Source: Bradyrhizobium sp.
Lineage (GTDB): Bacteria; Pseudomonadota; Alphaproteobacteria; Rhizobiales; Xanthobacteraceae
Direction: 5' to 3'
Assembly (NCBI RefSeq): GCF_027451485.1
Contig: NZ_DAIDJE010000061.1
Span: forward strand, 1 to 64,000
DNA: 64,000 bases
Shown: piece after piece, positions 54,643-63,480 of the stretch
Numbering within the stretch: position 1 is the first letter of the stretch
Layout of the letters: each line of letters starts with the position of its first letter
Notes under the pieces: model-generated
What the model was told of the DNA's origin: nothing
Seen by the model: the letters and a program-made list of their open reading frames with translations, nothing else
Database searches by the model: none
Position numbers and translations under genes: made by a program

Positions 54643-56208
54643 CTACATCGCAAACCAGGCATGGAGGAACAGGGTGTTGTTGTCGCTGGCGTTGACGGTG
54701 GTGCCATTGAGCTTGTTGTAATAGGTGTATTGCAGCCCGATCCGCGCGTTGAACCACGGCCATCCGATCATTTTGCCGGCGCCGAACGGAATGTAGGCGA
54801 TCTCCGCGGTCCAGCCGTTGGTGTTCGGCGTGAGAGCAATTCCCGTGTTCGGATCGGTGCCGTACAACCCGGCGTCCGCGGTCCCCCAATTGCTGAAATA
54901 CTGTCCCGTGAAGACGACCCGGTTGTCGGCCCCATAGGCAATCGAGCCCTGCAATTTCAGGCTGTTGAGCGTGTCGTTTGCATTCGTTGGTCCGTTCGGC
55001 CCCAGCCCGTTGGCAAACGTCGCATCGAGCTGCTGATATTCTCTGATATAGCTGCCGCGCAACGTCAGCCACCAGTTGTCGCCCTGATACTGATATTGAG
55101 TGTCGAAGCCGACGTCAGTAAATCTGTCGGTTTGCGGAAATACTGCGGTCGACCAGGTTTGGAAGCTGGAATCGACCCAGGGATGGACATCGAACTGCCC
55201 GCCAAAGGCGCCGACCATGAGCGTGTGGCGCCCCCAGTGGGGCTCGAGTGCGACGCGCCAATAGGGCGAAATGCCGCCGAGCTGTCCGGGCGCACCGAAC
55301 GGGTCCGTGCCGAGGTCGTTCTGCGCGCTGAACCCTAAGGTCTTGTAACCCGTCAATTCCAGGTAGAGCAGGTCGTTGATGAAGGTATAGGCGCCGACGC
55401 CACCAACATGCGCCGCGAACGCGCCCTCCATAACCGTCCCGGGATATTGCGGACCGAAGATATTGGAGACGGCGTAAGGGAAGCTCCACGCCGGCGTGGT
55501 GTTCCAGACGTCCTGCACCGTCGGATTGTTATTGGCTGTGATTCCGTAGATCATATCGAGCGGGCCGATATGAGCGGTGTTGGCGTAACGAACGTCGGTG
55601 TTGTCCCACGTCCAGGTATGGCGATCGAACGGATCGGCCGAGGGGCCTGGCCCGATCGCGTTATAGGTCACTTGCGCGAACGCACCGACATGGTCGGTGA
55701 TCGCGCCGCCCCAGAACGCGCTAAACGGCGAAAGCACAACGTTATTGTTCTGGCTGTACGGATCCGAAGGCCCGATCAGAGTGCCCAAATCAGCCTGGGT
55801 GTGCGTATAGCCGACGATCGCCATCATCGAGACCGGCGGGACCCAGTCCTTGTCTTCTTCCGGCTTTGACGAAGGAGCTTGTGGCGGCAGCGACTTCACA
55901 TACCCCATCATCTTGTCGTATTCGGCACGCGCATCGCGCGCGATCTGCGACGAGAATGGATTGGTGCGGAATTCTCCGCCGCCCGTCGTGTAGCCAAGCA
56001 ATTTGAAGCGACGGCCGTAGGGTGTCAGCGCCGGAAAATCGGTGTGGCAGGTGCCGCATGGCTGACCGGTCTGGCGCGCGAAGCTGGGTAGCGCCTGAGC
56101 TGACGGCGCAAAGCCGATGGTCAGCGATGCTGATAGAACGAAAATCTCTGTGAGAGCGACGACGCCCGCTCGAACAGGATTGATGCAATTGCCCCAATAT
56201 GCCCGCAT
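54643..56208 (-). CDS. Fused monoheme cytochrome c-porin, outer membrane
   Basis: 521 residues from ATG 56208. After a signal peptide (ending near SAQALP) comes a single heme site, CGTCH at 51-55, in QTGQPCGTCHTDFPALTPYG. A long aromatic-rich region of alternating strands follows (about 130-521), ending in NNTLFLHAWFAM, which looks like a 14-18-stranded beta-barrel. One heme at the mouth of a barrel is the plan of Cyc2-type iron-oxidising proteins, but the heme segment differs from classic Cyc2. Electron transfer across the outer membrane is inferred. It is the first gene of the minus-strand row. Confidence 0.82.
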   Translation of the reverse strand: MRAYWGNCINPVRAGVVALTEIFVLSASLTIGFAPSAQALPSFARQTGQPCGTCHTDFPALTPYGRRFKLLGYTTGGGEFRTNPFSSQIARDARAEYDKMMGYVKSLPPQAPSSKPEEDKDWVPPVSMMAIVGYTHTQADLGTLIGPSDPYSQNNNVVLSPFSAFWGGAITDHVGAFAQVTYNAIGPGPSADPFDRHTWTWDNTDVRYANTAHIGPLDMIYGITANNNPTVQDVWNTTPAWSFPYAVSNIFGPQYPGTVMEGAFAAHVGGVGAYTFINDLLYLELTGYKTLGFSAQNDLGTDPFGAPGQLGGISPYWRVALEPHWGRHTLMVGAFGGQFDVHPWVDSSFQTWSTAVFPQTDRFTDVGFDTQYQYQGDNWWLTLRGSYIREYQQLDATFANGLGPNGPTNANDTLNSLKLQGSIAYGADNRVVFTGQYFSNWGTADAGLYGTDPNTGIALTPNTNGWTAEIAYIPFGAGKMIGWPWFNARIGLQYTYYNKLNGTTVNASDNNTLFLHAWFAM

Positions 56209-56329
56209 AACAATCTGCTTTCGACGCGCCCGCCCAATTTTGCGTCGTGGCAGCAGTAGGCCAAGGATTGGATCAAACGCCAAGTGCCTTTCGCGCTGTT
56301 TGCACACAATTGCGGATCATCGCGACAAT

Positions 56330-56356
56330 GTTGCAACGACCGTTGCGTATGCAACG
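56330..56356. promoter_or_regulatory. GTTGC/GCAAC repeat cluster in the cytochrome control region
   Basis: GTTGCAAC (56330-56337) is followed by CGTTGC-GTAT-GCAACG (56341-56356), two linked palindromes. They lie between the divergent cytochrome-porin and diheme cytochrome genes, upstream of the FixK-type box. They may be an operator for an unidentified regulator. Confidence 0.4.
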
Positions 56357-56386
56357 TTTGCTTGTGCAGGGGAAATCAGGTTTTGA

Positions 56387-56400
56387 TTGATCTGAATCAA
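56387..56400. promoter_or_regulatory. FixK/FNR-type box
   Basis: TTGATCTGAATCAA is a perfect TTGAT-N4-ATCAA palindrome. Its centre is 65 bases before the ATG at 56459; a site at -41.5 would put the transcription start about 24 bases upstream of that ATG. It matches the FixK2/FNR consensus of Bradyrhizobium, so oxygen limitation should induce the diheme cytochrome gene and perhaps the divergent row. Confidence 0.78.
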
Positions 56401-56458
56401 TTGATCGAAAAAATTAGCTGCTGCAACTTTGCAAGTCTGATCGAGATGGGGGGATTGA

Positions 56459-57103
56459 ATGCATTCCAGGTCGTTGTTGCTGGCTACGATCCTTGTGGTT
56501 CTGACGAACCCCGCGGCTCGCGCAGAAGACAAGGCCGCGGCCTCGACGGTGAGTCCGCAGGCGCTCAAGGCCAAAACCGATTACTGCAAGACGTGTCATG
56601 GCATAGATGGCCAGGGATTTCGTGGATCGTTTCCGATGCCGCGATTGGCCGGACAGCAGCCGGAATATATCGCCAACCAGCTTCAGGCCTTCATCGACCG
56701 CAGGCGAACCAATCCTGTGATGAACAACGTCGCCCACGCTCTCGATCCGGCGATGGTCAAGGCACTTGCCGGTTATTTCCAGAACCTGAACCCCAAGCCG
56801 CTGGGAGGAGGGTCGAAAGCGCTCGTCCCGGAGGGAAAGAAGATCTACGAAGAGGGCGTGCCAAGCGCCAACATTCCGCCCTGCGCATCGTGTCACGGAC
56901 CGGAAGCCAAGGGCGCCGACGCGTTTCCGCGGCTCGCCGGCCAACTCCCCGACTATATTCTCCGGAAACTCTCCAATTGGGACAAGGAGCGAGGTCAGAA
57001 CAAGGATAAGCCTGACAATTCCGCGATCATGGAGCCGATCGCGCATGGTCTGACGGAAGCGCAAATCAAGGCTGTTGCAGCTTATGTCAGCCAGCTCGAG
57101 TAA
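56459..57103 (+). CDS. Diheme cytochrome c, periplasmic, downstream of FixK-type box
   Basis: 214 residues from ATG 56459 behind GGGGGG. A signal peptide (SLLLATILVVLTNPAARAED) is followed by heme sites CKTCH (43-47) and CASCH (142-146). PMPRLAGQQPEYIANQLQAF and FPRLAGQLPDYILRKL show the c4-like two-domain repeat. It is a paralogue of the product of 53129. It is transcribed away from the porin row and likely carries electrons to or from the outer-membrane fusion protein. Confidence 0.9.
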   Translation: MHSRSLLLATILVVLTNPAARAEDKAAASTVSPQALKAKTDYCKTCHGIDGQGFRGSFPMPRLAGQQPEYIANQLQAFIDRRRTNPVMNNVAHALDPAMVKALAGYFQNLNPKPLGGGSKALVPEGKKIYEEGVPSANIPPCASCHGPEAKGADAFPRLAGQLPDYILRKLSNWDKERGQNKDKPDNSAIMEPIAHGLTEAQIKAVAAYVSQLE

Positions 57104-57186
57104 AGCGGCGGCGGACGGCTCGCCCAATGCCCAGCGAATCCCTGATCATTTCGCCGCTTGTGGTGCGGGGACTTCAGATCGGCGGA

Positions 57187-57702
57187 CTAGTCACAAGCCG
57201 CCGGATGCTGGCTTGTTTTTCTGACCCCAACGCGCGCTCCACGGGTCGCAAATGGCTTGGCAAAGCGTTCGACGCTGCCCATGAGCGCGGTCACCCCTTC
57301 CGCGCCCAGCAAGGTCTCGACCCTGTGCTGCGCCGCGCGCCAGGCCGATGCCGCATCAAGCAGCCGTTGCTTCCCCGCTTGGGTTAGGGCGATGGGTCTG
57401 CTTCGTCCGTCCGCCTGTTCGTGGACTTCTTCGACCCATCCTTCGGAGACTATCGCCTTCAGGTCTCGCGTGAGGGTCGATTTATCCAACTGCTGGGTCC
57501 GGGCAATGGCCGCGCGGGTCGTTGGCTCGGTTCGGCCGATGAGATCCAGAAGAGCGAATTGGATCGCCCCGATGCCGAAAGGCTCAAGTTCGCTCTCGTA
57601 AATTTCCGTGATGGCTCTCGATAACAGCCGCGCTTTCATCAACACGTTGTCACCCGCCTTGCTGAGAGCCTTATTTGTCTGATCTGGCCTGTTGCGTTGC
57701 AC
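57187..57702 (-). CDS. MarR-family transcriptional regulator
   Basis: 171 residues from GTG 57702 (AGGAGC about ten bases upstream; ATG 57639 is an alternative). The winged helix reads IGAIQFALLDLIGRTEPTTR, RTQQLDKSTLTRDLKAIVSE and the wing EQADGRSRPIALTQAGKQRL. It is convergent with the diheme cytochrome gene, 83 bases away. A TTGAC-G-GTCAA palindrome 40 bases upstream may be its own operator. Confidence 0.82.
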   Translation of the reverse strand: MQRNRPDQTNKALSKAGDNVLMKARLLSRAITEIYESELEPFGIGAIQFALLDLIGRTEPTTRAAIARTQQLDKSTLTRDLKAIVSEGWVEEVHEQADGRSRPIALTQAGKQRLLDAASAWRAAQHRVETLLGAEGVTALMGSVERFAKPFATRGARVGVRKTSQHPAACD

Positions 57703-57741
57703 CTACGCACAAGCTCCTTAAAAAAAATTTTAGTGTTGAAC

Positions 57742-57752
57742 TTGACGGTCAA
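57742..57752. promoter_or_regulatory. Short inverted repeat upstream of the MarR gene
   Basis: TTGAC and GTCAA arms flank one base, 40 bases upstream of the MarR start at 57702, next to an A/T-rich run. The position suits autorepression; there is no further evidence. Confidence 0.4.
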
Positions 57753-57859
57753 TATCGGACGTTAAAGCGCCGCGGGAGTTGCGATAAATCAACTGATGCT
57801 GTTTTTGTTCGGACGAATGGTCCGGCGCTCAGTCATCCAGCAACTCTGCCATGGAGTTA

Positions 57860-58567
57860 CTAGACGCCGAGATAACTCGCCGCCACGCGGGCATCGCCCG
57901 CGACGTCTTTTGCCGAGCCCTGAAGCACGAACTCGCCGAGCTCCATGACGTAGGCGCGGTCGGCGATTTGCAGCGCGGCCTTCGCGTTCTGCTCGACCAA
58001 CAACACCGATACGCCGCCGGCGCGCAATTCGGAGATGGTGCGGAAGATATCGGCGACGATGATCGGCGCGAGCCCGAGGCTCGGTTCATCCAGCATCAGC
58101 AACTTCGGCGAACCCATCAGCGCGCGACCCATCGCAAGCATCTGCTGCTCACCACCCGATAGCGTCCCCGCCAGTTGCAGCCGCCGCTCTTTCAGCCGCG
58201 GGAACAGAGTGTAGACGCGTTCGAGTGCGTGCGCGGCCACTGCCTTGCCGATCCGGAAGGCACCGAGCCGCAAGTTGTCCTCGACGCCCATCGCGGCGAA
58301 AAGCTCGCGATGCTCGGGCACGAGACTCAGGCCGGCAACGACCCGGTCTTCGATCTCGAGCCGCGCCAGATCGATGCCGGCAAAGCTTGCGCCGCCCTTC
58401 AGCGGCAGTATGCCCATGATGGCATTGAGCAGCGTCGTCTTGCCGGCGCCATTGGCCCCGACGATGGTGACGATTTCGTTCGCCGCGACATCGAGCGAAG
58501 CGCCACGCACCGCTTCGACCTTGCCATAGGCGATATGGGCATCGCTCACCCGAAGAAGCGCGCTCAT
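57860..58567 (-). CDS. livF: Branched-chain-type ABC transporter ATPase LivF
   Basis: 235 residues. Walker A is GANGAGKTTL (about 35-44), the signature is LSGGEQQMLAMGRAL, and Walker B is LLMLDEPSLGLAP. SLDVAANEIVTIVGANGAGK and the short length are typical of LivF. It energises import with the fused subunit encoded upstream, with which it overlaps by four bases. In aromatic-degrading relatives such transporters take up aromatic acids as well as amino acids. Confidence 0.92.
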   Translation of the reverse strand: MSALLRVSDAHIAYGKVEAVRGASLDVAANEIVTIVGANGAGKTTLLNAIMGILPLKGGASFAGIDLARLEIEDRVVAGLSLVPEHRELFAAMGVEDNLRLGAFRIGKAVAAHALERVYTLFPRLKERRLQLAGTLSGGEQQMLAMGRALMGSPKLLMLDEPSLGLAPIIVADIFRTISELRAGGVSVLLVEQNAKAALQIADRAYVMELGEFVLQGSAKDVAGDARVAASYLGV

Positions 58568-60333
58568 GCCACGGCTCCGAGATAGGCTCGGATCACATCC
58601 GGGTTGGCCTTGATCGCCGCGGGCGTGCCTTCAGCGATCTTCGTGCCGAAGTCGAGCACGACGACGCGGTCGGCAAGATTCATGACAAATCCCATGTCGT
58701 GTTCAACCAGCAATACCGACATGCCGCCGTCGCGAAGCTCGCGCAGCAAGGCTGCGAGCCGCTGCTTTTCCATGTGGCGCAACCCGGCCGCCGGCTCATC
58801 CAGCAGGAGCAGCACCGGATCGGCGCACAGGGCGCGCGCGATCTCGACGATGCGCTGTTGGCCGAGCGACAGGCTTCCGGCCAGCATATGGGCCTGCCCG
58901 GCGAGCCCGACGCGCTCGATCTGCCGCGCTGCCTCGGCGAGCAGTCTGGCTTCGTCGCCACGGTCGAGGCGCAGCATGCTGGCGAGCGCGCCCGCGTTCC
59001 CGCGCAGATGAGCGCCGATCGCGACGTTTTCGAGGACGGTCATGTCGGCAATGAGCTTGACGTGCTGGAAGGTGCGGGAAACCCCGAGTTGGGTGATGTC
59101 CTGTGGCGAAGCGCCGCGAAGCGTGCGGCCGAGCAGCGAAATCGTGCCGGCGGACGCCGAGAGCACGCCGGTGATGAGATTGAAGGTCGTGCTTTTTCCG
59201 GCGCCGTTCGGGCCGATCAGGGCGACGATCTCGCGCGCATCGACGCCGAATGAGACATCGTTGACAGCGACCACGCCGCCGAATTGCTTCCGCGCGTGCT
59301 CGATCCGCAGCAAGGTGCCGCTGGCGGCGGCGGGCCTTTCCCGCGGCGGCAAGACCAGCGAGGGATCGGCTCGCTTGCGGTCGGGCCGCAACGGCAATCG
59401 CCGCATCAACCAGGGCCAGACGCCGCCGGGCGCGAGCTGGAGCAACAGGACCAGCAACATGCCAAACACGATGGTCTCGAGCTGGCTTTCACTGTGAAGC
59501 AGATAAGGCAAATAATCCTGAAGGACCTCCTTCAGGATGACGGCGATGGCCGCTCCGAGCACGCCTCCCCAGACATAGCCGGCGCCGCCGATCACCGCGA
59601 CGAAGAGATATTCGATGCCCGCCTCGGCGCCGAACGGCGTCGGATTCACGGCGCGCTGGAAATGCGCATAGAGCCAGCCGGACAGTCCGGCGAGCACTGC
59701 GGCGTAAATGAAAACCAGGAGCTTGGCCTGCGGCGGCTTGATGCCGAAGGCTTCGGCCGCGACATGCCCGCGCCGCAGCGCCCGGATCGCGCGGCCGGTG
59801 CGGGAATCCAGCAAATTCATGGTCAGCGAAGCGCAGAGGATGACCGCGGCCCAGATCGCGAAGTAGATCGTGTCCGGAGCGATCATCTTCAGCGATCCGA
59901 TCGCAAGCGGCGGAATCTGGGAAATGCCATCGTTGCGGCCGAGGAATTCGAGCTTGCTGAAGAGATAGAACAGGCCAAGCCCCCACGCGATGGTGCCGAG
60001 CGGCAGGTAGTGGCCGGAAAGCCGCACCGTGACAATGCCGAGCACGACGGCAAACAGTCCACTCACCAGCAGCGACAGCGGCAGCGTCAGCCATGGCGAG
60101 ACGCCGTAAGCGGTGGTCAATACGGCGGTCGTGTAGGCGCCGAAGCCGCAAAACGCTGCCTGGCCGAACGAGGTCAAGCCGCCGACCCCGGTGAGCAGGA
60201 CGAGTCCCATCGCGACCAGCGCCGATAATCCGATATTGTCGAGCAGGACGATCCAGAACGGCGGCATGCCGGGAATGAACGGAACGGCCGCCATCACAAG
60301 CGCGAACAGGATCACCGGCAGCCGCTGTCGCAT
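58564..60333 (-). CDS. Fused LivM permease-LivG ATPase
   Basis: 589 residues in one frame. Residues about 1-315 are a LivM-type permease (GLSALVAMGLVLLTGVGGLT, SFGQAAFCGFGAYTTAVLTT). A linker rich in Arg and Pro follows (RKRADPSLVLPPRERPAAAS). Residues about 345-589 are a LivG-type ATPase with GPNGAGKSTTFNLITGV, the signature SLSLGQQRIVEIARAL and Walker B VLLLLDEPAAGL. The fusion replaces two separate genes. It overlaps livF by four bases and livH by one. Confidence 0.9.
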   Translation of the reverse strand: MRQRLPVILFALVMAAVPFIPGMPPFWIVLLDNIGLSALVAMGLVLLTGVGGLTSFGQAAFCGFGAYTTAVLTTAYGVSPWLTLPLSLLVSGLFAVVLGIVTVRLSGHYLPLGTIAWGLGLFYLFSKLEFLGRNDGISQIPPLAIGSLKMIAPDTIYFAIWAAVILCASLTMNLLDSRTGRAIRALRRGHVAAEAFGIKPPQAKLLVFIYAAVLAGLSGWLYAHFQRAVNPTPFGAEAGIEYLFVAVIGGAGYVWGGVLGAAIAVILKEVLQDYLPYLLHSESQLETIVFGMLLVLLLQLAPGGVWPWLMRRLPLRPDRKRADPSLVLPPRERPAAASGTLLRIEHARKQFGGVVAVNDVSFGVDAREIVALIGPNGAGKSTTFNLITGVLSASAGTISLLGRTLRGASPQDITQLGVSRTFQHVKLIADMTVLENVAIGAHLRGNAGALASMLRLDRGDEARLLAEAARQIERVGLAGQAHMLAGSLSLGQQRIVEIARALCADPVLLLLDEPAAGLRHMEKQRLAALLRELRDGGMSVLLVEHDMGFVMNLADRVVVLDFGTKIAEGTPAAIKANPDVIRAYLGAVA

Positions 60334-61373
60334 TAGTCATCTTCCTCGTCGGCAGCGGGCGTTGCTAGCGATCGCCACAGCAACACCGGAATGATGAGCG
60401 CGAACACGATCACTTCCTTGAAGTTGCTGGCGTAGAACGAAGAGAAGGCCTCAATGATTCCGACGAAGAGTGCGGCGACAGCGGTCAGCGGATAGCTGAC
60501 GAGACCGCCGATGATCGCGGCGACGAAGCCTTTCAGTCCGATCAGAAAGCCGGTGTCGTAATAGAGCGTGGTGATCGGCACGATCAGGATGCCGGAAATG
60601 GCGCCAATGACGGCGGCGAGGAGGAAGGCGATCTGTCCCGACATTGCGGTGCGAATGCCGACCAGCCGCGCGCCCAGCCGGTTGACAGCCGTGGCTCGCA
60701 GCGCCTTGCCATACAGCGTGAAGCTGAACAAAAGCCATAGTCCGGCGATCAGCGCGAGCGTGACGGCGTAGACGGCGATGCTCTGACCCGAGAAGCGCAA
60801 GGGAGCGATGGTGAAGGCCGCGTTCGACAGCGGTGGTCCGCGCTGGCCTTCGGCGCCGAAGAAGACAAGGCCGATCCCCTGCAGCGCGAGATGGCAGCCG
60901 ACAGCGGCGATCAGCAGCACCAGCACCGAAGTATGCGCGATCGGCGCAAAGGCGATGCGATACAGGAAGAGCCCGATGGCGCCGACGATCAGAAGGGAGA
61001 GCGCGATATTGATTGCGATCGGGGTCTCCTTGCCGGTCAGCGCCAGTGTGAGCGCCAGGATCGCCGCCGGCAGGATGATGTTGATCGCAAGGCTCCGGCC
61101 GACCGAACCGAGCCGCAATGTTCGCCTGCGCATCAAGAGATCAAGGCCGAAAGCCGCGATGCCCATCGCGAGCACGAGGTGCGCGGTGCCGGGCACCTGG
61201 CCGGACGCCAGCGTGGCATAGGTCAGCGCGCCATAGGTGACGAATTCGCCCTGCGGGATCAGGATGACGCGGGTCACGGCAAAGACCAGAACCAGCGCCA
61301 GGCCGAGAAGGGCATAGATCGCGCCATTGGTAATGCCGTCCTGAAGCAGGAACAGCACGATGGTCGTGTTCAA
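60333..61373 (-). CDS. livH: Branched-chain-type ABC transporter permease LivH
   Basis: 346 residues with eight to ten membrane helices. The family N-terminus is [20 protein letters not shown], and [19 protein letters not shown] is the cytoplasmic EAA-like coupling loop. [20 protein letters not shown] and [18 protein letters not shown] follow. It is the first gene of the livH-livMG-livF operon. The divergent MarR gene lies 162 bases away with an AT-rich repeat between them. Confidence 0.9.
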   Translation of the reverse strand: MNTTIVLFLLQDGITNGAIYALLGLALVLVFAVTRVILIPQGEFVTYGALTYATLASGQVPGTAHLVLAMGIAAFGLDLLMRRRTLRLGSVGRSLAINIILPAAILALTLALTGKETPIAINIALSLLIVGAIGLFLYRIAFAPIAHTSVLVLLIAAVGCHLALQGIGLVFFGAEGQRGPPLSNAAFTIAPLRFSGQSIAVYAVTLALIAGLWLLFSFTLYGKALRATAVNRLGARLVGIRTAMSGQIAFLLAAVIGAISGILIVPITTLYYDTGFLIGLKGFVAAIIGGLVSYPLTAVAALFVGIIEAFSSFYASNFKEVIVFALIIPVLLWRSLATPAADEEDD

Positions 61374-61441
61374 TCAGGCGCTCCCCTTCGGTCCCTTGCG
61401 TCGGTCCCTGATGTCGCGGCGGTTGAAATCCGCACAGCTAT

Positions 61442-61475
61442 TTTGATATGGTCCATAACAATTATCAAATATAAC
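61442..61475. promoter_or_regulatory. AT-rich repeats between livH and the MarR gene
   Basis: TTTGATA (61442-61448) and TATCAAA (61463-61469) form inverted arms 21 bases apart. CATAAC (61454-61459) and TATAAC (61470-61475) repeat the TATAAC-type half-site seen before pobA and the ligase operon. The region is the shared control area for the transporter and the MarR gene. Confidence 0.5.
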
Positions 61476-61535
61476 CTCAAGACCTCCCGCGTTGGCGACG
61501 TTTTGCAAGCATAGCGCAAGAGTGAACATCGAGCG

Positions 61536-62033
61536 ATGACCAGAGCCGCTAACGAGGCCGCCAAGGCGCAGCGTCCCGCCCGCAAGGAGGCCGAGGACGT
61601 CCCCATTGAACTCGGCGAACTGTCGGAACTGATCGGCTATACGCTGAAGCGCGCCCAGCTGAAGATCTTCGAGGATTTTCTGCGCTGTATGGCGCCGCTG
61701 CAACTGACCCCGGCGCAGTTTTCCGTGCTGCTGCTCCTCGACCGCAATCCGGGCCGCAACCAGACCGAAATCGCCAGTACGCTCGGCATCCTGCGGCCGA
61801 ATTTCGTAGCGATGCTCGACGGCCTGGAGAGTCGGGATCTGTGCGCGCGGATCCGATCGGTTAACGACCGCCGATCGCATCATCTCGTTTTGACTGACAA
61901 GGGCAAGGCTGTGTTGGCGCGGGCGAAGAAGCTCGTCGCAGCGAAGCACGAAGCGCGGCTGAATGACTTGTTGGGCGCCGACAACCGCGCAGCGCTCGTC
62001 GCAATGCTGGCGAAGATTGCGGATGAATTTTGA
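61536..62033 (+). CDS. MarR-family regulator, CouR-like
   Basis: 165 residues. The N-terminal helices (ELGELSELIGYTLKRAQLKI) and PLQLTPAQFSVLLLLDRNPG precede the winged helix (RNQTEIASTLGILRPNFVAM, VNDRRSHHLVLTDKGKAVLA). The layout resembles CouR, the p-coumaroyl-CoA-responsive repressor of Rhodopseudomonas, though this is by memory of the family. It is divergent from livH and is the best candidate to bind the TATAAC-type palindromes of the aromatic region. Confidence 0.8.
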   Translation: MTRAANEAAKAQRPARKEAEDVPIELGELSELIGYTLKRAQLKIFEDFLRCMAPLQLTPAQFSVLLLLDRNPGRNQTEIASTLGILRPNFVAMLDGLESRDLCARIRSVNDRRSHHLVLTDKGKAVLARAKKLVAAKHEARLNDLLGADNRAALVAMLAKIADEF

Positions 62034-62130
62034 GCGCTCATCCTGAGCAGGCGCTCAGCGCCGTTCCGAAGAATGACCTTCCGCTATGGTTCGAGACATG
62101 TGACGACACGCTCCTCACCACCAGTGTCAA

Positions 62131-63411
62131 TCAATCGACCAAAATCACCCTGACGTCATTGACATTGGTGAGCGTGGGACCGGTCAGCAGCAGATCGCCG
62201 GTCAGGGTAAAGAACGCGGTCGCATCGTTGTTGGCGAGATAGGCGTTGGGATCGAGGTGGAGCGATCTCATTTTCGAGAAAGTCAGGTGATCGATGAGGG
62301 CGCCGGCGGGATCGGAAGCGCTGCCCGCGCCGCCGTCGGCACCGTCAGTGTCGGCGGCGAGCGCCGAAATATCCGGCGTGTCCTTCAGAAGCCCAGCCAA
62401 TGCCAGCGCATATTCCTGGTTTGGACCGCCGCGTCCCTGGCCGCGCACCGTAACCGTGAGTTCGCCGCCGGAAATAATGGCAACTCGCTTGCCTTCGGCG
62501 CGCGCCTTCAACGCGAGGCTCGCATGTTCGGCCGCGACCTCGCGCGCCTCGCCTTCAAGATCTGCGCCGAGTTCGATGATTGCATAACCGGCCTCGGCCG
62601 CGGCCTTGACCGCAGCGTCGATCGACGCCTTCGGCCGCGCGATCAGTTCGAATTCGGCACGGGCAAAGGCGGCATCGTCCGGCTTGCAGCTTTCGTTTTT
62701 TGGATCGTCGAGCGCGCGGCGCACTGCATCGTCGATGTCGAGGCGGTATTTCGCGACAATGGCACGCGCGTCCGCCAGCGTCGTCGGATCCGGCACGGTG
62801 GGGCCGGATGCGATCGCGGACGGCTCGTCATGCGGCACATCCGAGATTGCGAGGGTGACGAGTTCGGCGCGCTGTCCGGCGCGGGCGAGCCGGCCCCCTT
62901 TGATCCGTGACAGATGCTTGCGAACGGTGTTGATCTCTCCGATGGGGGCGCCCGAGCGCAACAGCGCGCGGGTGACCTGCTGCTTCTGCGCGAAGCTCAC
63001 GCCATCGGCCGGCGCAATCCAGTTGGCGGAGCCGCCGCCCGATAGCAGCACCAGCAGCAGGTCGTCCGGCCCCGCCGTCTGCGCCAGCGCGAGCGTCTCG
63101 TCGGCGGCTTTCAGCCCGGCCTCGTCAGGCACCGGGTGACCTGCCTCGATCACCTTGATCCGCCGAGTCGGCACGCCGTGACCGTGCCGGGTGGTGGCGA
63201 TGCCGGACAGCCGCGCCGGATCGAACCTCAGGCGATCGAGATAATGCCGTTCGGCGGCGGCGGCCATCGCCGCTGCCCCCTTGCCCGCGGCAAGGCAGAT
63301 GATCCTGCCTGTGGGAACGGGACGCAGGTGAGCCGACAGCACGACGTCGGGATGCGCGGCGGCGACCGCCGCATCGAAAATCGCGCGCAGGAGAGGGCGT
63401 CTGTCGGTCAT
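62131..63411 (-). CDS. Glycerate 2-kinase (MOFRL/GckA-TtuD family)
   Basis: 426 residues. The N-terminal Rossmann-like part shows GRIICLAAGKGAAAMAAAAE, then VLLSGGGSANWIAPADGVSF and ISDVPHDEPSAIASGPTVPD. The MOFRL part holds AIISGGELTVTVRGQGRGGP and DTDGADGGAGSASDP. These features identify the glycerate kinase/TtuD family, which makes 2-phosphoglycerate; older annotations call it hydroxypyruvate reductase. It starts downstream of a terminator, so it is separate from the binding-protein gene. Confidence 0.87.
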   Translation of the reverse strand: MTDRRPLLRAIFDAAVAAAHPDVVLSAHLRPVPTGRIICLAAGKGAAAMAAAAERHYLDRLRFDPARLSGIATTRHGHGVPTRRIKVIEAGHPVPDEAGLKAADETLALAQTAGPDDLLLVLLSGGGSANWIAPADGVSFAQKQQVTRALLRSGAPIGEINTVRKHLSRIKGGRLARAGQRAELVTLAISDVPHDEPSAIASGPTVPDPTTLADARAIVAKYRLDIDDAVRRALDDPKNESCKPDDAAFARAEFELIARPKASIDAAVKAAAEAGYAIIELGADLEGEAREVAAEHASLALKARAEGKRVAIISGGELTVTVRGQGRGGPNQEYALALAGLLKDTPDISALAADTDGADGGAGSASDPAGALIDHLTFSKMRSLHLDPNAYLANNDATAFFTLTGDLLLTGPTLTNVNDVRVILVD

Positions 63412-63480
63412 GGCGTTTCTGGCTTCGTTCAGCAGGAGGCGAGGGGGCGGACAGGAACGCCGTTATCCTCCGCATTGCGG

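Noticed and set aside
52463..57103. MtrAB/PioAB-type multiheme conduit
   Set aside because: The cytochromes have one or two CxxCH motifs each; no decaheme protein is encoded.
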